From positions 1 to 32,140 of the forward strand of contig CAMYVQ010000029.1 of the NCBI GenBank assembly GCA_947302435.1: DNA of 32,140 nt, in the 5' to 3' direction. This document shows positions 17,009 to 25,907 of the stretch, piece after piece. This DNA comes from an uncultured Prevotella sp. (GTDB lineage: Bacteria; Bacteroidota; Bacteroidia; Bacteroidales; Bacteroidaceae). Position 1 is the stretch's first letter; each line of letters opens with the position of its first letter. The notes beneath the pieces were generated by a model. The model searched no databases and was not told where the DNA came from. It worked only from the letters and a program-made list of their open reading frames with translations. Position numbers and translations under genes: made by a program.

Positions 17009-18460
17009 ATGAAAAAGACGATATTATCCCTTCTCCTCTTCGGAGTTTCCCATTGTTCAGTTTTCGCCCAGACAGGTACACCATACATCCACGATCCCTC
17101 GACCATTGCCGAATGCGATGGCAAATACTACACTTTCGGAACGGGTGGCGGCGGCTTGATTTCCGATGATGGCTGGTCGTGGCACAGTGGGGCCGTTCGG
17201 CCTGGTGGCGGTGCCGCTCCTGATGTTATGAAGATAGGCGACCGATACCTTGTTATATATGGTGCCACTGGCGGTGGCTTGGGGGGTGGACACAATGGAC
17301 GTATCTTGACCATGTGGAACAAGACCCTCGATTCAAACTCGCCCGATTTCCGATATACGGAGGCTCTTGAGGTGGCATCCAGCGACGGTATGGAGGATTG
17401 CGATGCCATCGATCCGAGCTTGCTCCTCGACCCGACGACGGGACGCTTGTGGGTGAGCTACGGTACTTATTTCGGCACCATCCGCCTTATCGAACTTGAC
17501 CCAAAGACGGGTGCAAGGGTGAGAGAAAACAAGGAACAGGACATTGCCATCGACTGTGAAGCTACCGATCTGCTCTATCGCAACGGCTGGTACTATTTGT
17601 TGGGTACGCATGGCACCTGTTGTGACGGTGTGAACTCCACCTATAACATCGTGGTTGGACGTTCCAAGAATGTTACGGGGCCCTATCTCGACAACGTGGG
17701 GCGCGACATGTACCACGGTGGTGGAAAAATGGTGATTGCCGCAGGTGACCGTGTCTGTGGCCCAGGACATTTCGGACGTACCGTCATCGACGAGGGCGTG
17801 GAGATCATGTCGTGTCACTATGAGGCTGATTTTGAGCAGAGTGGCCGCTCTGTCTTAGGCATCCGTCCGCTGTTGTGGAAGAATGACTGGCCCGTGGCTG
17901 GCGAGCGTTTTAAGGGAGGCACTTTCGAGATTGCATCCGAACGGCGCGGCTATTCTTTGGAATTGGCCGTCGATTTCGTACGCATCCAACAGGAACGTCA
18001 GCGATTCTGGCAGATAGATCCCAACGAACCTGTCAAGCCGATTCCTAATCAGACGTTGCAGGAGGTCATCGGCACATGGCCACAAGGAGAGATTGCCCTT
18101 CGCTGTGGCGACTATATGTTCCGTCCCCACCAGCGTTGGTCTGTCGTGCCTGTTCCCGAAGCGGGAGGCTATTTGGGAAATTCCTATTTCAAGATTGTCA
18201 TCGAAGGTACGGAGCGGGCTTTGGCTGCTACTGCCGATCTGGAATTGACCACTGTTCCCACCTTTACGGGGGGCGACGAACAGTTGTGGCGCATCGAGCA
18301 GCTTATTGACGGCACTTTCCGCCTCATGCCGAAAGCCATTCCGGGCCGCGATGCGCTCAACACTCGCTATGTGCTTTATAGCGCAGGTGACAGTACACCG
18401 ACACTTGCCGAGTACGATTTCAACAGCGATAATTCAAAATGGACTTTCCGGGATCAGTAA
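17009..18460 (+). CDS. Secreted GH43 (arabinanase/arabinofuranosidase-like) with C-terminal lectin-like domain
   Basis: The 483-residue protein has a signal peptide (about 1-20, ending SVFA) and a GH43 propeller with D29 in IHDPS, D135 in AIDPS and E184 in DCEATDL. The pattern YIHDPSTIAECDGKYYTFGT and the later GPGHFG and SCHYEAD are typical of arabinan-type GH43 members. A glycine-rich stretch (GGGG at 46-49, GATGGGLGGGHNG at 85-97) lines one blade. Residues about 390-483 form a separate beta domain (FKIVIEGTERALAATADLEL, EQLWRIEQLIDGTFRL) resembling a ricin-type trefoil or similar binding module, though I cannot place three repeats. It probably cleaves arabinose-containing side chains. It is the second gene of a two-gene operon and ends before a fresh promoter. 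Confidence 0.88.
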   Translation: MKKTILSLLLFGVSHCSVFAQTGTPYIHDPSTIAECDGKYYTFGTGGGGLISDDGWSWHSGAVRPGGGAAPDVMKIGDRYLVIYGATGGGLGGGHNGRILTMWNKTLDSNSPDFRYTEALEVASSDGMEDCDAIDPSLLLDPTTGRLWVSYGTYFGTIRLIELDPKTGARVRENKEQDIAIDCEATDLLYRNGWYYLLGTHGTCCDGVNSTYNIVVGRSKNVTGPYLDNVGRDMYHGGGKMVIAAGDRVCGPGHFGRTVIDEGVEIMSCHYEADFEQSGRSVLGIRPLLWKNDWPVAGERFKGGTFEIASERRGYSLELAVDFVRIQQERQRFWQIDPNEPVKPIPNQTLQEVIGTWPQGEIALRCGDYMFRPHQRWSVVPVPEAGGYLGNSYFKIVIEGTERALAATADLELTTVPTFTGGDEQLWRIEQLIDGTFRLMPKAIPGRDALNTRYVLYSAGDSTPTLAEYDFNSDNSKWTFRDQ

Positions 18461-18477
18461 ACTTAGTTTAAAGTTTT

Positions 18478-18509
18478 TTTGTTACTGTCGTCTCTGTTTT
18501 GTAACTTTG
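18478..18509 (+). promoter_or_regulatory. Complete -33/-7 promoter for the radical-SAM pair
   Basis: TTTG at 18478-18481 and TAACTTTG at 18502-18509 are separated by 20 bp, a textbook Bacteroidota promoter. Only 8 nt lie between the -7 box and the ATG at 18518, so the mRNA would have almost no leader. The promoter lies just after the GH43 stop (18460), separating the DNA-metabolism pair from the sugar operon. Confidence 0.7.
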
Positions 18510-18517
18510 TACCCGTT

Positions 18518-19810
18518 ATGCTGACAGAGAAGACAATGGAACGGCTGCGCATTTTGGCAGAGTCGGCGAAGTACGATGTTTCGTGCTCGTCGAGCGGTAC
18601 TGTGCGCGGCGGCAAGAAGGGCATGGTGGGCAATACGGTTGGCGGCGTGGGTATCTGCCATTCGTTTGCCGACGACGGGCGGTGCATATCGCTCTTGAAG
18701 GTGATGCTGACCAACTACTGTATGTACGACTGCGCCTATTGCATCAACCGCCGTTCAAACGACATCCCACGGGCTACGCTCTCGGTTTCTGAGTTGGAAG
18801 AGATTACCATGGAGTTCTACCGTCGCAACTACATTGAAGGATTGTTCCTGTCGAGTGGGGTGGTGCGCAATCCTGACTATACCATGGAACGTCTCACGGC
18901 CATTGTTCGCGACCTGCGCACGGTTCACCGTTTCAACGGCTATATCCATTTGAAGAGCATTCCGGGAGCCAGTCGCGAATTGCTCAACGAGGCTGGCCGA
19001 TGGGCCGACCGCATGAGCGTGAACATCGAGATACCGAAGGAAGAGTCGCTCAAGCTGCTGGCTCCAGAGAAAGACCACAAGAGCGTGTTCCAGCCCATGA
19101 AACTCATTCAGCAGGGCGTGTTGGAGAACAAGGAAGACCGAAAGAAGTATCGCCATGCGCCGCGCTTCGTGCCAGCAGGACAGAGCACACAGATGATTGT
19201 GGGTGCGACGAAAGAGACCGATCAGGACATTCTCACCATGTCGTCCTCGCTTTACGGACAGCCTACGATGCGACGTGTCTACTATTCGGGATATGTCAGT
19301 GTGAACACCTACGACCCTCGGTTGCCCGTTCTGAAGCAGCCGCCGTTAGTCCGCGAAAATCGTCTGTATCAAGCCGACTGGCTCATGCGCTTCTATCATT
19401 TCAAGGTCGACGAGATTGTCGATGATGCCCATGCAAACCTCGACTTGGAAGTGGATCCGAAGTTGTCCTGGGCGTTGCGCCATCCTGAGTTTTTCCCTGT
19501 CGACATCAATGCGGCAGCCTACGAGCATATCCTCCGTGTGCCAGGCATTGGCGTGAAGTCGGCCATGCTTATTGTCAATTCACGCCGTTTCGGTCGTGTC
19601 ACCTCCTATCATCTGAAGAAGATGGGCGTGGTGATGAAGAAGGCGAAGTACTTCATAACCTGCGGCGAAATCACCTCTTCGTTTTCCCAGCCCATTGTTG
19701 GCATCAACGAACTCCATCCCGAACGCCTGCGTCCCCTGCTCATTTCAAAAGCACAACAGAAACGGGTTGCACAGGAGCAACAACTTTCTTTTGATTTCAA
19801 AGACGAATAG
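18518..19810 (+). CDS. Radical SAM protein of putative DNA modification/repair (TIGR03916-type)
   Basis: The start is placed at ATG 18518, just after a strong promoter, rather than an upstream in-frame codon at 18479 that overlaps the -33 region. The 430-residue protein carries the radical-SAM cluster motif C68-MYD-C72-AY-C75, further cysteines near the N-terminus (DVSCSSSG, GICHSF, GRCISLL), and a helix-hairpin-helix-like segment (VPGIGVKSAMLIVNSRRFG, about 341-359), which usually binds DNA. This matches a family linked genetically to uracil-DNA glycosylases and predicted to act in DNA modification or repair; its reaction is not known. The partner gene starts 6 bp downstream. It has no evident role in xylan use. 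Confidence 0.92.
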   Translation: MLTEKTMERLRILAESAKYDVSCSSSGTVRGGKKGMVGNTVGGVGICHSFADDGRCISLLKVMLTNYCMYDCAYCINRRSNDIPRATLSVSELEEITMEFYRRNYIEGLFLSSGVVRNPDYTMERLTAIVRDLRTVHRFNGYIHLKSIPGASRELLNEAGRWADRMSVNIEIPKEESLKLLAPEKDHKSVFQPMKLIQQGVLENKEDRKKYRHAPRFVPAGQSTQMIVGATKETDQDILTMSSSLYGQPTMRRVYYSGYVSVNTYDPRLPVLKQPPLVRENRLYQADWLMRFYHFKVDEIVDDAHANLDLEVDPKLSWALRHPEFFPVDINAAAYEHILRVPGIGVKSAMLIVNSRRFGRVTSYHLKKMGVVMKKAKYFITCGEITSSFSQPIVGINELHPERLRPLLISKAQQKRVAQEQQLSFDFKDE

Positions 19811-19816
19811 GTCGCC

Positions 19817-20590
19817 ATGTTAGTCTATACCTTTGACCGCACGCTCGACGGGCTGCTGACAGCTGTGTTTGACAGCTTTGCGTTGCATCAACAGCCGGAA
19901 CTGTTGGTGGGCGAGGGTGGGGTGCTGCCCATGTTTACGGAGGAAGTGCATCAGGTGGTGACGGCAAACGACAAGGCACAACGGGTATGGACGGGGTTGG
20001 AGAAACTTCTTTCAAAAGATGCCGTGCGTGTGATAGCCGTCAGTTACCTGTCGGAAGATGCCGCACTCGATACGTCGCTTTTCCATTATATATGCAAGGT
20101 GTTCCAGGAGAAAAGAGATATTTCCACGAATTTTGCCGACCAGGATGTGCTTTTTGTCAGGAACACATGTCGTAGGGTGATGCATGAGCAGTTGCGGATG
20201 AAGCAGTTCATGCGTTTCCAGAAGGCAAAGGACGGCACGTATTTGGGTGTCGTCTCGCCCGACCACAATGTGCTGCCGTTGATCATCGACCATTTTCAGG
20301 ACCGCTTTGGCGACCAGCCTTGGCTTATCTATGATGCGAAGCGGAGGTATGGCTACTACCACGACACGAAAACTGTAGTCCGCATTACCTTTGAAAACGC
20401 GGACAGTTTGCCTTTCGACTTGGAGAGTGGCAAGCTCAGCGAGGCATTGCTCAGCGAGAACGACAAACTGTTTCAGGAACTCTGGCGCACTTATTTCAAG
20501 GCTATCTGTATCAAGGAACGCATCAACCCCAAGAAACAGTTAAGTGACATGCCGCGCCGATATTGGCGCTATATGACAGAAAAGCAATAA
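19817..20590 (+). CDS. TIGR03915-type probable DNA metabolism protein (DUF4130)
   Basis: A 257-residue soluble protein without signal peptide, starting MLVYTFDRTLDGLLTAVFDSF, a pattern typical of the family that accompanies the radical-SAM protein above. The C-terminal part LIYDAKRRYGYYHDTKTV and LFQELWRTYFKAICIKERINPKKQ with MPRRYWRYM is also characteristic. In other bacteria this domain can be fused to a uracil-DNA glycosylase; here no glycosylase domain is attached (the family-sized protein ends after RYMTEKQ). The exact function is unknown; a DNA repair or base-modification role together with the radical-SAM protein is inferred from the family. Its stop codon lies inside the stem of the terminator that follows. 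Confidence 0.9.
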   Translation: MLVYTFDRTLDGLLTAVFDSFALHQQPELLVGEGGVLPMFTEEVHQVVTANDKAQRVWTGLEKLLSKDAVRVIAVSYLSEDAALDTSLFHYICKVFQEKRDISTNFADQDVLFVRNTCRRVMHEQLRMKQFMRFQKAKDGTYLGVVSPDHNVLPLIIDHFQDRFGDQPWLIYDAKRRYGYYHDTKTVVRITFENADSLPFDLESGKLSEALLSENDKLFQELWRTYFKAICIKERINPKKQLSDMPRRYWRYMTEKQ

Positions 20591-20622
20591 CGTGTGTAGC
20601 GGTTGGGCTACACACGTTATTG
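20585..20622. terminator. Perfect 16-bp hairpin between convergent genes
   Basis: CAATAACGTGTGTAGC (20585-20600) and GCTACACACGTTATTG (20607-20622) are exact reverse complements around a 6-nt loop GGTTGG. The TAA stop of the TIGR03915 gene is inside the left arm. There is no long T-run on either side, but the position between two convergent genes fits a bidirectional terminator or mRNA 3'-end stabiliser. Confidence 0.75.
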
Positions 20623-20643
20623 TGAATGACTTGCTCGTTTTGA

Positions 20644-23600
20644 TCACTTGATCATCACTTTCTTCACGCCCTTGGCAGTGACGATGATGTTAAGACCGGG
20701 TTGCAAGGTCTCTCGGCGCAGGCCCGAAGGGCCGTAGATGCCCTCTGGCAGGCGGTTGCCTGCATAATGAGTGGTGATGCCGTTAATGGCAGATAGGTCC
20801 CTCACACGGCATTCTGCCAACAGATACTCGCCACCCGAACTCTTGAACTGGATGATATAATCGCCTTTATCCGTTACTTCAAACGGTAGGGTGACACGTT
20901 CTGTAGCCGAGATGTCACCGGCAAAGTCACCATTTAGGTTTGGCTTGGCTGTCACTGAAGCCGTTGATTTAAGCGTACTGCCATTGCTCTTGAGAATCTT
21001 TGCCTGATAGGTCGGCGTTCCCTTCCATGCAGCCATCGCGAATACTAACTGGTATTCACCGGGGTCGAGTGATAGCTTGTAATTGGTCAGTCGTCCATAC
21101 TCTGCGCTGGTGTTGCGCCAGTAGAGAGCTTTGCCCTGATAGCCAGTCAGTCCGGCGAAAGTGCGCGGTCCGCTACCGTTCGATGAAGGATAGTTACGTA
21201 TATCGCTACCGTCAGTGGTGCGCCAGCCTTCCGGCAGATTACCGCCAGCCACATGGGTAAAGTCAAGCTCATAGATAGCTGCTGTGTCGTAGAAAATGGG
21301 TTGTATGGTCACATTCTCGTCGGGCATGACAAACGATGCCTCAGTGGCACCCAGATTGACGGGGATGGTCTTACCCTGCGTGAAGTAGACAGAATTGACA
21401 ACACGGAGGGCCTTGATGGCATAGCCGTCATCCGGATGGATGGTGAGGTGTACCTCCTGGCCGGCAACCGCAGAGTCTACATCGGCTGTGACACTGCCAA
21501 AGTCAACCTCACGGACTGCTACGTTGAACTTCTCTTTGGGCGTTTCGGCAGGCATGTAGATAATCTGGTCGATGGTCATCACGATGGCACTCGCGTTGTT
21601 CTTCAGTACAAGGTCGTTGGTACCGGCATTCAGCGTAACGGGGACGACGGCCTCATGCCAGTCGTTGATAGCCACCTTTTCGATAGCCATGTTCTGTGTA
21701 GTGCCGTTGACGGTAACCTTCAGATTGCCAGCCTTGTCGCTGTTGCAGTAGCGCACAATGAGGTTGTAGTCGCCTCCTTCTGCCAATTTTAGCTGATGGC
21801 GCAGGGCGGAATTCACGTTTCTCCTTGTCACGACAAAGCCCATGGCGGCAAAATCCTTATACTCTTGTGCCCACCAGCCCGAATGGGTCAGTTTGACATC
21901 TACATCCTTGTAGTCCATGTTCTCGGCCTCAATGATAATCGGGCCGTTGTAAGCCTCTGGCTGTTTGGGCGATTCCAGCTTGCTGTCAGGCAACAGGTCG
22001 GTCATGCGGTCGGTGGCATCGCCTGTACAGTTGATCTTCAGACCGACGGGTCCCATGTGCCTTACAACCACTGTGTATGTCTTTGCCTCTGCGTCATAGA
22101 CGGCAGAAGGTACACTTGCTGTATATCCAGTTGCACCAGTCGTATATCTTGACAGGTTGTTGCTCGGTTCCGATGTTACACCCGTAATGATGATTTGATC
22201 GGTTTGTACAAAGCTGGCGGAGTCGCTGCGATAGTTGTTCAGATACAGGTCGATATGGTCAGCATACTCGCGGATGACACCGCTGGAGAGCTTTCCATAA
22301 AGAAGTTTCAGTGAGTCGCAGGTGTTATATTTCAGGTCAATGGCGGCTTCAGCTGACTGTTTTCCGTTCAGGTAGGTGTACGGGGTGTAGGTCACCAATT
22401 GGTTCTTGTAGCGGTTCACATACAGATCGCCCTTCGATACTTCTGGGTATTGCTCATTAAAGTCGGCTTGCTTTTTGGCGATGGTGCCCCAGCGAGAGGT
22501 GTAGTTGCTCTTCTTCACCTGTACCGGAATGGCCTTGGCTGCCTCGTCATACAGTCCAATGACAATGGGAATGGCACCGTAGCGTCCCGTCGACTTGAAG
22601 TAGCACAGGTTGTTCTGCCACTGTCCGTAGTTCCAGTTGGCTTCTTTCCTTTGGTTGCCGGGATCCGTCTGCAGGTACAGGCCATTGTAGAGGTCATCCC
22701 ATGCAGTGTAGTCGTCGGCCTTGTCGTTGATCACCACAATCTTGGTCTTGTGTACCACTTCCTCACGGGTTGGGATATACATCTTGCCCTGGATGATCTT
22801 GCGCCACATGTCGAGCCAGATGCCCTTGAAGTTATCAAAAAGACCCCAGTTGCGACGGGTATAGCCGTCAACGGTAGAGTTGTTCAGGTTCTGGAAGTCC
22901 TCCGTCCAGATCAGCTCAGGCCCATCCCACACGGCTCCGCCGTTCACGCAGGTTTGCTCCATCACCGTGCCGATGCCGGCGCTTCCTGGATATTTGCACC
23001 TGTCCTTGCCCACAAGTTTCGTGGTCATGTCGTTCCATCCGCAGTTGTCGTAGCGCACACCGTAGTTCTTCGTCAGACCGCTGACAAACGGTCCCCAGCA
23101 TACGCTCTCATTGTTATAGAAGCTGCTGCAGTGGGTGTATTTGTAGAGAAACAGGATCGCTTCAGGGTAGTCTTTGCAGGCACGGAGGAAATTCTTGTCG
23201 CGCTTCAGTTCTGCAAGAGGGTTGGTGTTCATGTGGTAGACACCGCCGCACCAGCTGACGGTGAGGAAACCGCCGTACTTATGGGACATCTCCACCAACT
23301 TGGCAAACAAGGCCCAGCGGCTGGCCGCTGTCATCGAACTCATGTCACCGGCATCGCCAAAAGCCCAGAACTGCTCGGCATAGTTCCATCCGAGGAAGTT
23401 GGGGAAGGTCTTGAAGAAATACTCGAACGTCTCCAGGTCATTGTCCTGGATATGAGTGTGGCCGCCCGAGGCTGGCTGACAGGAGAACCACATGCCATTC
23501 TGCTGGCAGACCGTGGCCCATGACTTATAAGTACGCACGGCGTTGCGGGGCATGCGATACATGTTGGTCTCCGTGTCGTATCCGCACGACAATGAGAGGT

Positions 23601-23793
23601 TCATGCATACATAAGGCTTGATGTCGTTGGGAATCAAGTCGATAATCTTCTGAGGGTCAGCACTGTTCCATACGTCGACGTGGATGAGCCACAACGGGTG
23701 CTGGCTGTCAATGGGTCGCCGTTGCTGGGCTGACAGGGTGAGTCCTGAGCAAAGGAACAACAGGACTGCAAGGATAGCGTGAAGTTTTTTCAT
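20644..23793 (-). CDS. Multidomain GH98 enzyme, probable endo-xylanase, with C-terminal sorting-like tail
   Basis: The 1049-residue protein has a signal peptide (about 1-22), a GH98 catalytic region (about 30-345: PLWLIHVDVWNSADPQKI, MNLSLSCGYD, FLGWNYAEQFW), and a GH98-associated beta domain (350-590). Next come a CBM6/35-like sandwich (618-748, IIIEAENMDYKD to IDQIIYMP), an InlB-B-repeat-like module (755-835), another beta-sandwich (840-998), and a C-terminal tail IYGPSGLRRETLQPGLNII. Candidate acids are E140, D249 or D255, and E279, from motif position only. GH98 enzymes cut blood-group glycans or, in Bacteroides ovatus, the backbone of complex glucuronoarabinoxylan; the neighbours favour xylan. 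The tail resembles Prevotella secretion-sorting domains, suggesting cell-surface placement. It follows the GH43 gene by 15 bp. Confidence 0.88.
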   Translation of the reverse strand: MKKLHAILAVLLFLCSGLTLSAQQRRPIDSQHPLWLIHVDVWNSADPQKIIDLIPNDIKPYVCMNLSLSCGYDTETNMYRMPRNAVRTYKSWATVCQQNGMWFSCQPASGGHTHIQDNDLETFEYFFKTFPNFLGWNYAEQFWAFGDAGDMSSMTAASRWALFAKLVEMSHKYGGFLTVSWCGGVYHMNTNPLAELKRDKNFLRACKDYPEAILFLYKYTHCSSFYNNESVCWGPFVSGLTKNYGVRYDNCGWNDMTTKLVGKDRCKYPGSAGIGTVMEQTCVNGGAVWDGPELIWTEDFQNLNNSTVDGYTRRNWGLFDNFKGIWLDMWRKIIQGKMYIPTREEVVHKTKIVVINDKADDYTAWDDLYNGLYLQTDPGNQRKEANWNYGQWQNNLCYFKSTGRYGAIPIVIGLYDEAAKAIPVQVKKSNYTSRWGTIAKKQADFNEQYPEVSKGDLYVNRYKNQLVTYTPYTYLNGKQSAEAAIDLKYNTCDSLKLLYGKLSSGVIREYADHIDLYLNNYRSDSASFVQTDQIIITGVTSEPSNNLSRYTTGATGYTASVPSAVYDAEAKTYTVVVRHMGPVGLKINCTGDATDRMTDLLPDSKLESPKQPEAYNGPIIIEAENMDYKDVDVKLTHSGWWAQEYKDFAAMGFVVTRRNVNSALRHQLKLAEGGDYNLIVRYCNSDKAGNLKVTVNGTTQNMAIEKVAINDWHEAVVPVTLNAGTNDLVLKNNASAIVMTIDQIIYMPAETPKEKFNVAVREVDFGSVTADVDSAVAGQEVHLTIHPDDGYAIKALRVVNSVYFTQGKTIPVNLGATEASFVMPDENVTIQPIFYDTAAIYELDFTHVAGGNLPEGWRTTDGSDIRNYPSSNGSGPRTFAGLTGYQGKALYWRNTSAEYGRLTNYKLSLDPGEYQLVFAMAAWKGTPTYQAKILKSNGSTLKSTASVTAKPNLNGDFAGDISATERVTLPFEVTDKGDYIIQFKSSGGEYLLAECRVRDLSAINGITTHYAGNRLPEGIYGPSGLRRETLQPGLNIIVTAKGVKKVMIK

Positions 23794-23808
23794 AATTATA
23801 TAGGTCTT

Positions 23809-25866
23809 TTAGTTGATAAGGAATATCTTAGTCTGGCCCTTGTAGGTCGCTTTCACAGTGGCGCGATCGTCTCTACCGGGTATGATTTCGATTTTCACCT
23901 CGGGTACATTAGAGGTAGCGGACAATACGGCACCATCCTTATAGGGAGCATACACTTGATAGTGGTTGGCCTCAGTGTAACCGTTGGCATTGGTGGCCAT
24001 GATGGGCTTTTCGGGGATGTTGAGCTTTTGGCCGTCGACAGTGATGGTGATTTCAGGTACGACAGGCATCTGGAATTCATTTGCATCAAAGCCGATGCCA
24101 TGAAGCGTGAAGAGACCCTTCGGGCGTTGTGGCTGCTGCTGACGTGTACCCCATGGGCCGCGCAGTGGCTGTTCGGGCTGCTTCACCTCAGGCCCTTCCA
24201 CGACAAGGTAGATGGCGTGCTTGCCTTTGAGGCTTGCCAACAGCTCCTCGGCTTCATCCGACAGCAATACGCCATGATCGCGTGTGACTTTCTCCTTTGT
24301 GTTAAACTCCTCGATGACCGCAATCTCGCGACCTTTGTAGGGATCGTCAAGCATGACGTGAATCTTGAATGTCTCTTCTCCTCCCTCTGTTGTGATATGG
24401 ACATTGAACGAATTGGCTTTCTGCTTGTCAAAGCCCTTAAAGGCTTTCACGCCCTTTGAGTCTTGGGCAAGCCCTTCAAAGTTGAAGTACTTGAAGCCGA
24501 TGATGGAGCCACCCTGCAGGCCGGCCAGATCCATAGAGTTGTTCCACACGTCGTGGTTGTCCTGCATATAGTTGTTGGCGTTGGGGCCGTACATGTAACA
24601 GGCAATGCCGGCAGAATAATAGCCGTAGCAGGGCAGACCGAAGATGTTGAAGCCCTCGCTGGTCACCTCGGCACCAGTGTACTCGTTTCCATCGGAGGCT
24701 TTTGCTGTCCACTCATTGTTGGGCGTGAAGGGGTCGTAGCCCACGATGCGCACCTTTCCACCCTTGGCCACGGGCTTCTTGTCCCATTCAATCTTCACAG
24801 GTGCCACCATGGCCTGACGGGCATTGCCGAAACCGCGGGGCGGACGATGGTAGAACACATACCACTGGCCGTTGATTTCCTGTAGCGAACCGTGGGTGTT
24901 GTGGCCGGCATTGGTGGTGATAAGCTTCGAGCCGTCCTCGTTGAGCACCACGCCGCGCGAGTCGACGAGCACGCCGCCAGAACGCCAAGGGCCGAGGGGC
25001 GAGTCACCGTAGGCATAGCGCAGGGCGCTGTTCGTATTTCCCAATCCGTATTCTTTGCCGCTATAGCCTGAGAATACCATGACGTATTTGTTGCCTACCT
25101 GACGGATGGACGAGGCTTCGAAGAAGTTGAAGTCGAGTGGGTTCTGTCCTTTGTAGAGGGCTTTGTATTCGCTGCCTTCCTTGTCCAATAGCTTGCCGTC
25201 ATGGCTGCTGGCCGGGATGAAGGGGTCAATCAGTTCAGTCCCCTCACGCTTGGAGAACATCGTGTTCTGGTCAAGTTCACAGGCCGTAGAGTGCTGGAAA
25301 CCGTAGAATACGTAGGCACGGTAGCCCTTCTCGTAGTCGGGATCTTTCTTGTTGTTCACCGGCTCGATGAATACCGAGGGGTCGAAGTCAATGAGTGACC
25401 CCGGCAGGCACTGCGTTCCGTCTTCGGTCAGGTTCACCGGCGTGAAAGGGCCGTTGGGACGGTCGCCCTTGCATACCATGGCCACACGGCGCCATCCACG
25501 GCTGTGCGGATAGAGCCAGTAGGTCTTCTTGCCCGTCGTGCGGTCGACGGTCTCCACGAGGTCAGGGGCGTACATTGTGTCCCACTGTCCGTTGACAAAC
25601 CACTTGAAAATCGGGCCTTCGTCGCGCCAGTCGTTCAGGTCTTCAACAGGTGCCGACCACATGCGGATGTCATTGCCGCAATACTTGTCGTAGTGTACGT
25701 CGTGCGAGCCGATGATATAGGCACGCATCTTTCCTGGCTGGTCAGGATCTTCAAACACTCGGGGCTCGCCGTCGGGCAGATGCTCCCAAAGGGGCAGGTA
25801 GGGGTTCTGTGCCATAGCAGTCGTACAACATGCCACCATCAAAGCATTTAGAAATTGTCTTTTCAT
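23809..25866 (-). CDS. Large secreted GH43 with C-terminal beta domains
   Basis: The 685-residue protein has a signal peptide (about 1-19, ending AMA) and an enlarged GH43 propeller (about 21-370). The expected acids are D40 in VFEDPD, D162 in IDFDPSVF and E250 in NFFEASS. SHDVHYDKYCGNDIRMW and YAPDLVE match GH43 members with long inserts. Residues about 390-560 look like a CBM6-type sandwich (AGLQGGSIIGFKYFNFEGL). The end (600-685) is a further beta region, preceded by a Gln/Pro-rich linker (WGTRQQQPQRPKG). It probably debranches arabinose or xylose units on the xylan attacked by GH98. It is first in the GH43-GH98 operon, preceded by a -7 box. Confidence 0.9.
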   Translation of the reverse strand: MKRQFLNALMVACCTTAMAQNPYLPLWEHLPDGEPRVFEDPDQPGKMRAYIIGSHDVHYDKYCGNDIRMWSAPVEDLNDWRDEGPIFKWFVNGQWDTMYAPDLVETVDRTTGKKTYWLYPHSRGWRRVAMVCKGDRPNGPFTPVNLTEDGTQCLPGSLIDFDPSVFIEPVNNKKDPDYEKGYRAYVFYGFQHSTACELDQNTMFSKREGTELIDPFIPASSHDGKLLDKEGSEYKALYKGQNPLDFNFFEASSIRQVGNKYVMVFSGYSGKEYGLGNTNSALRYAYGDSPLGPWRSGGVLVDSRGVVLNEDGSKLITTNAGHNTHGSLQEINGQWYVFYHRPPRGFGNARQAMVAPVKIEWDKKPVAKGGKVRIVGYDPFTPNNEWTAKASDGNEYTGAEVTSEGFNIFGLPCYGYYSAGIACYMYGPNANNYMQDNHDVWNNSMDLAGLQGGSIIGFKYFNFEGLAQDSKGVKAFKGFDKQKANSFNVHITTEGGEETFKIHVMLDDPYKGREIAVIEEFNTKEKVTRDHGVLLSDEAEELLASLKGKHAIYLVVEGPEVKQPEQPLRGPWGTRQQQPQRPKGLFTLHGIGFDANEFQMPVVPEITITVDGQKLNIPEKPIMATNANGYTEANHYQVYAPYKDGAVLSATSNVPEVKIEIIPGRDDRATVKATYKGQTKIFLIN

Positions 25867-25899
25867 ATTGATTGATTGTTGATGATTATTCTATGGCTG

Positions 25900-25907
25900 C
25901 AAAGTTA
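25900..25907 (-). promoter_or_regulatory. -7 box (TAACTTTG) for the GH43-GH98 operon
   Basis: On the minus strand this perfect TAnnTTTG octamer is followed by CAGCC, exactly as in the divergent CotH promoter at 26014-26021. The start codon (25866) is 33 bp downstream. No TTTG -33 box is seen at about 20 bp. Confidence 0.55.

Noticed and set aside
22399..23523. A 374-codon frame antisense to GH98
   Set aside because: It lies fully within a gene with unmistakable domains and has no recognisable content.
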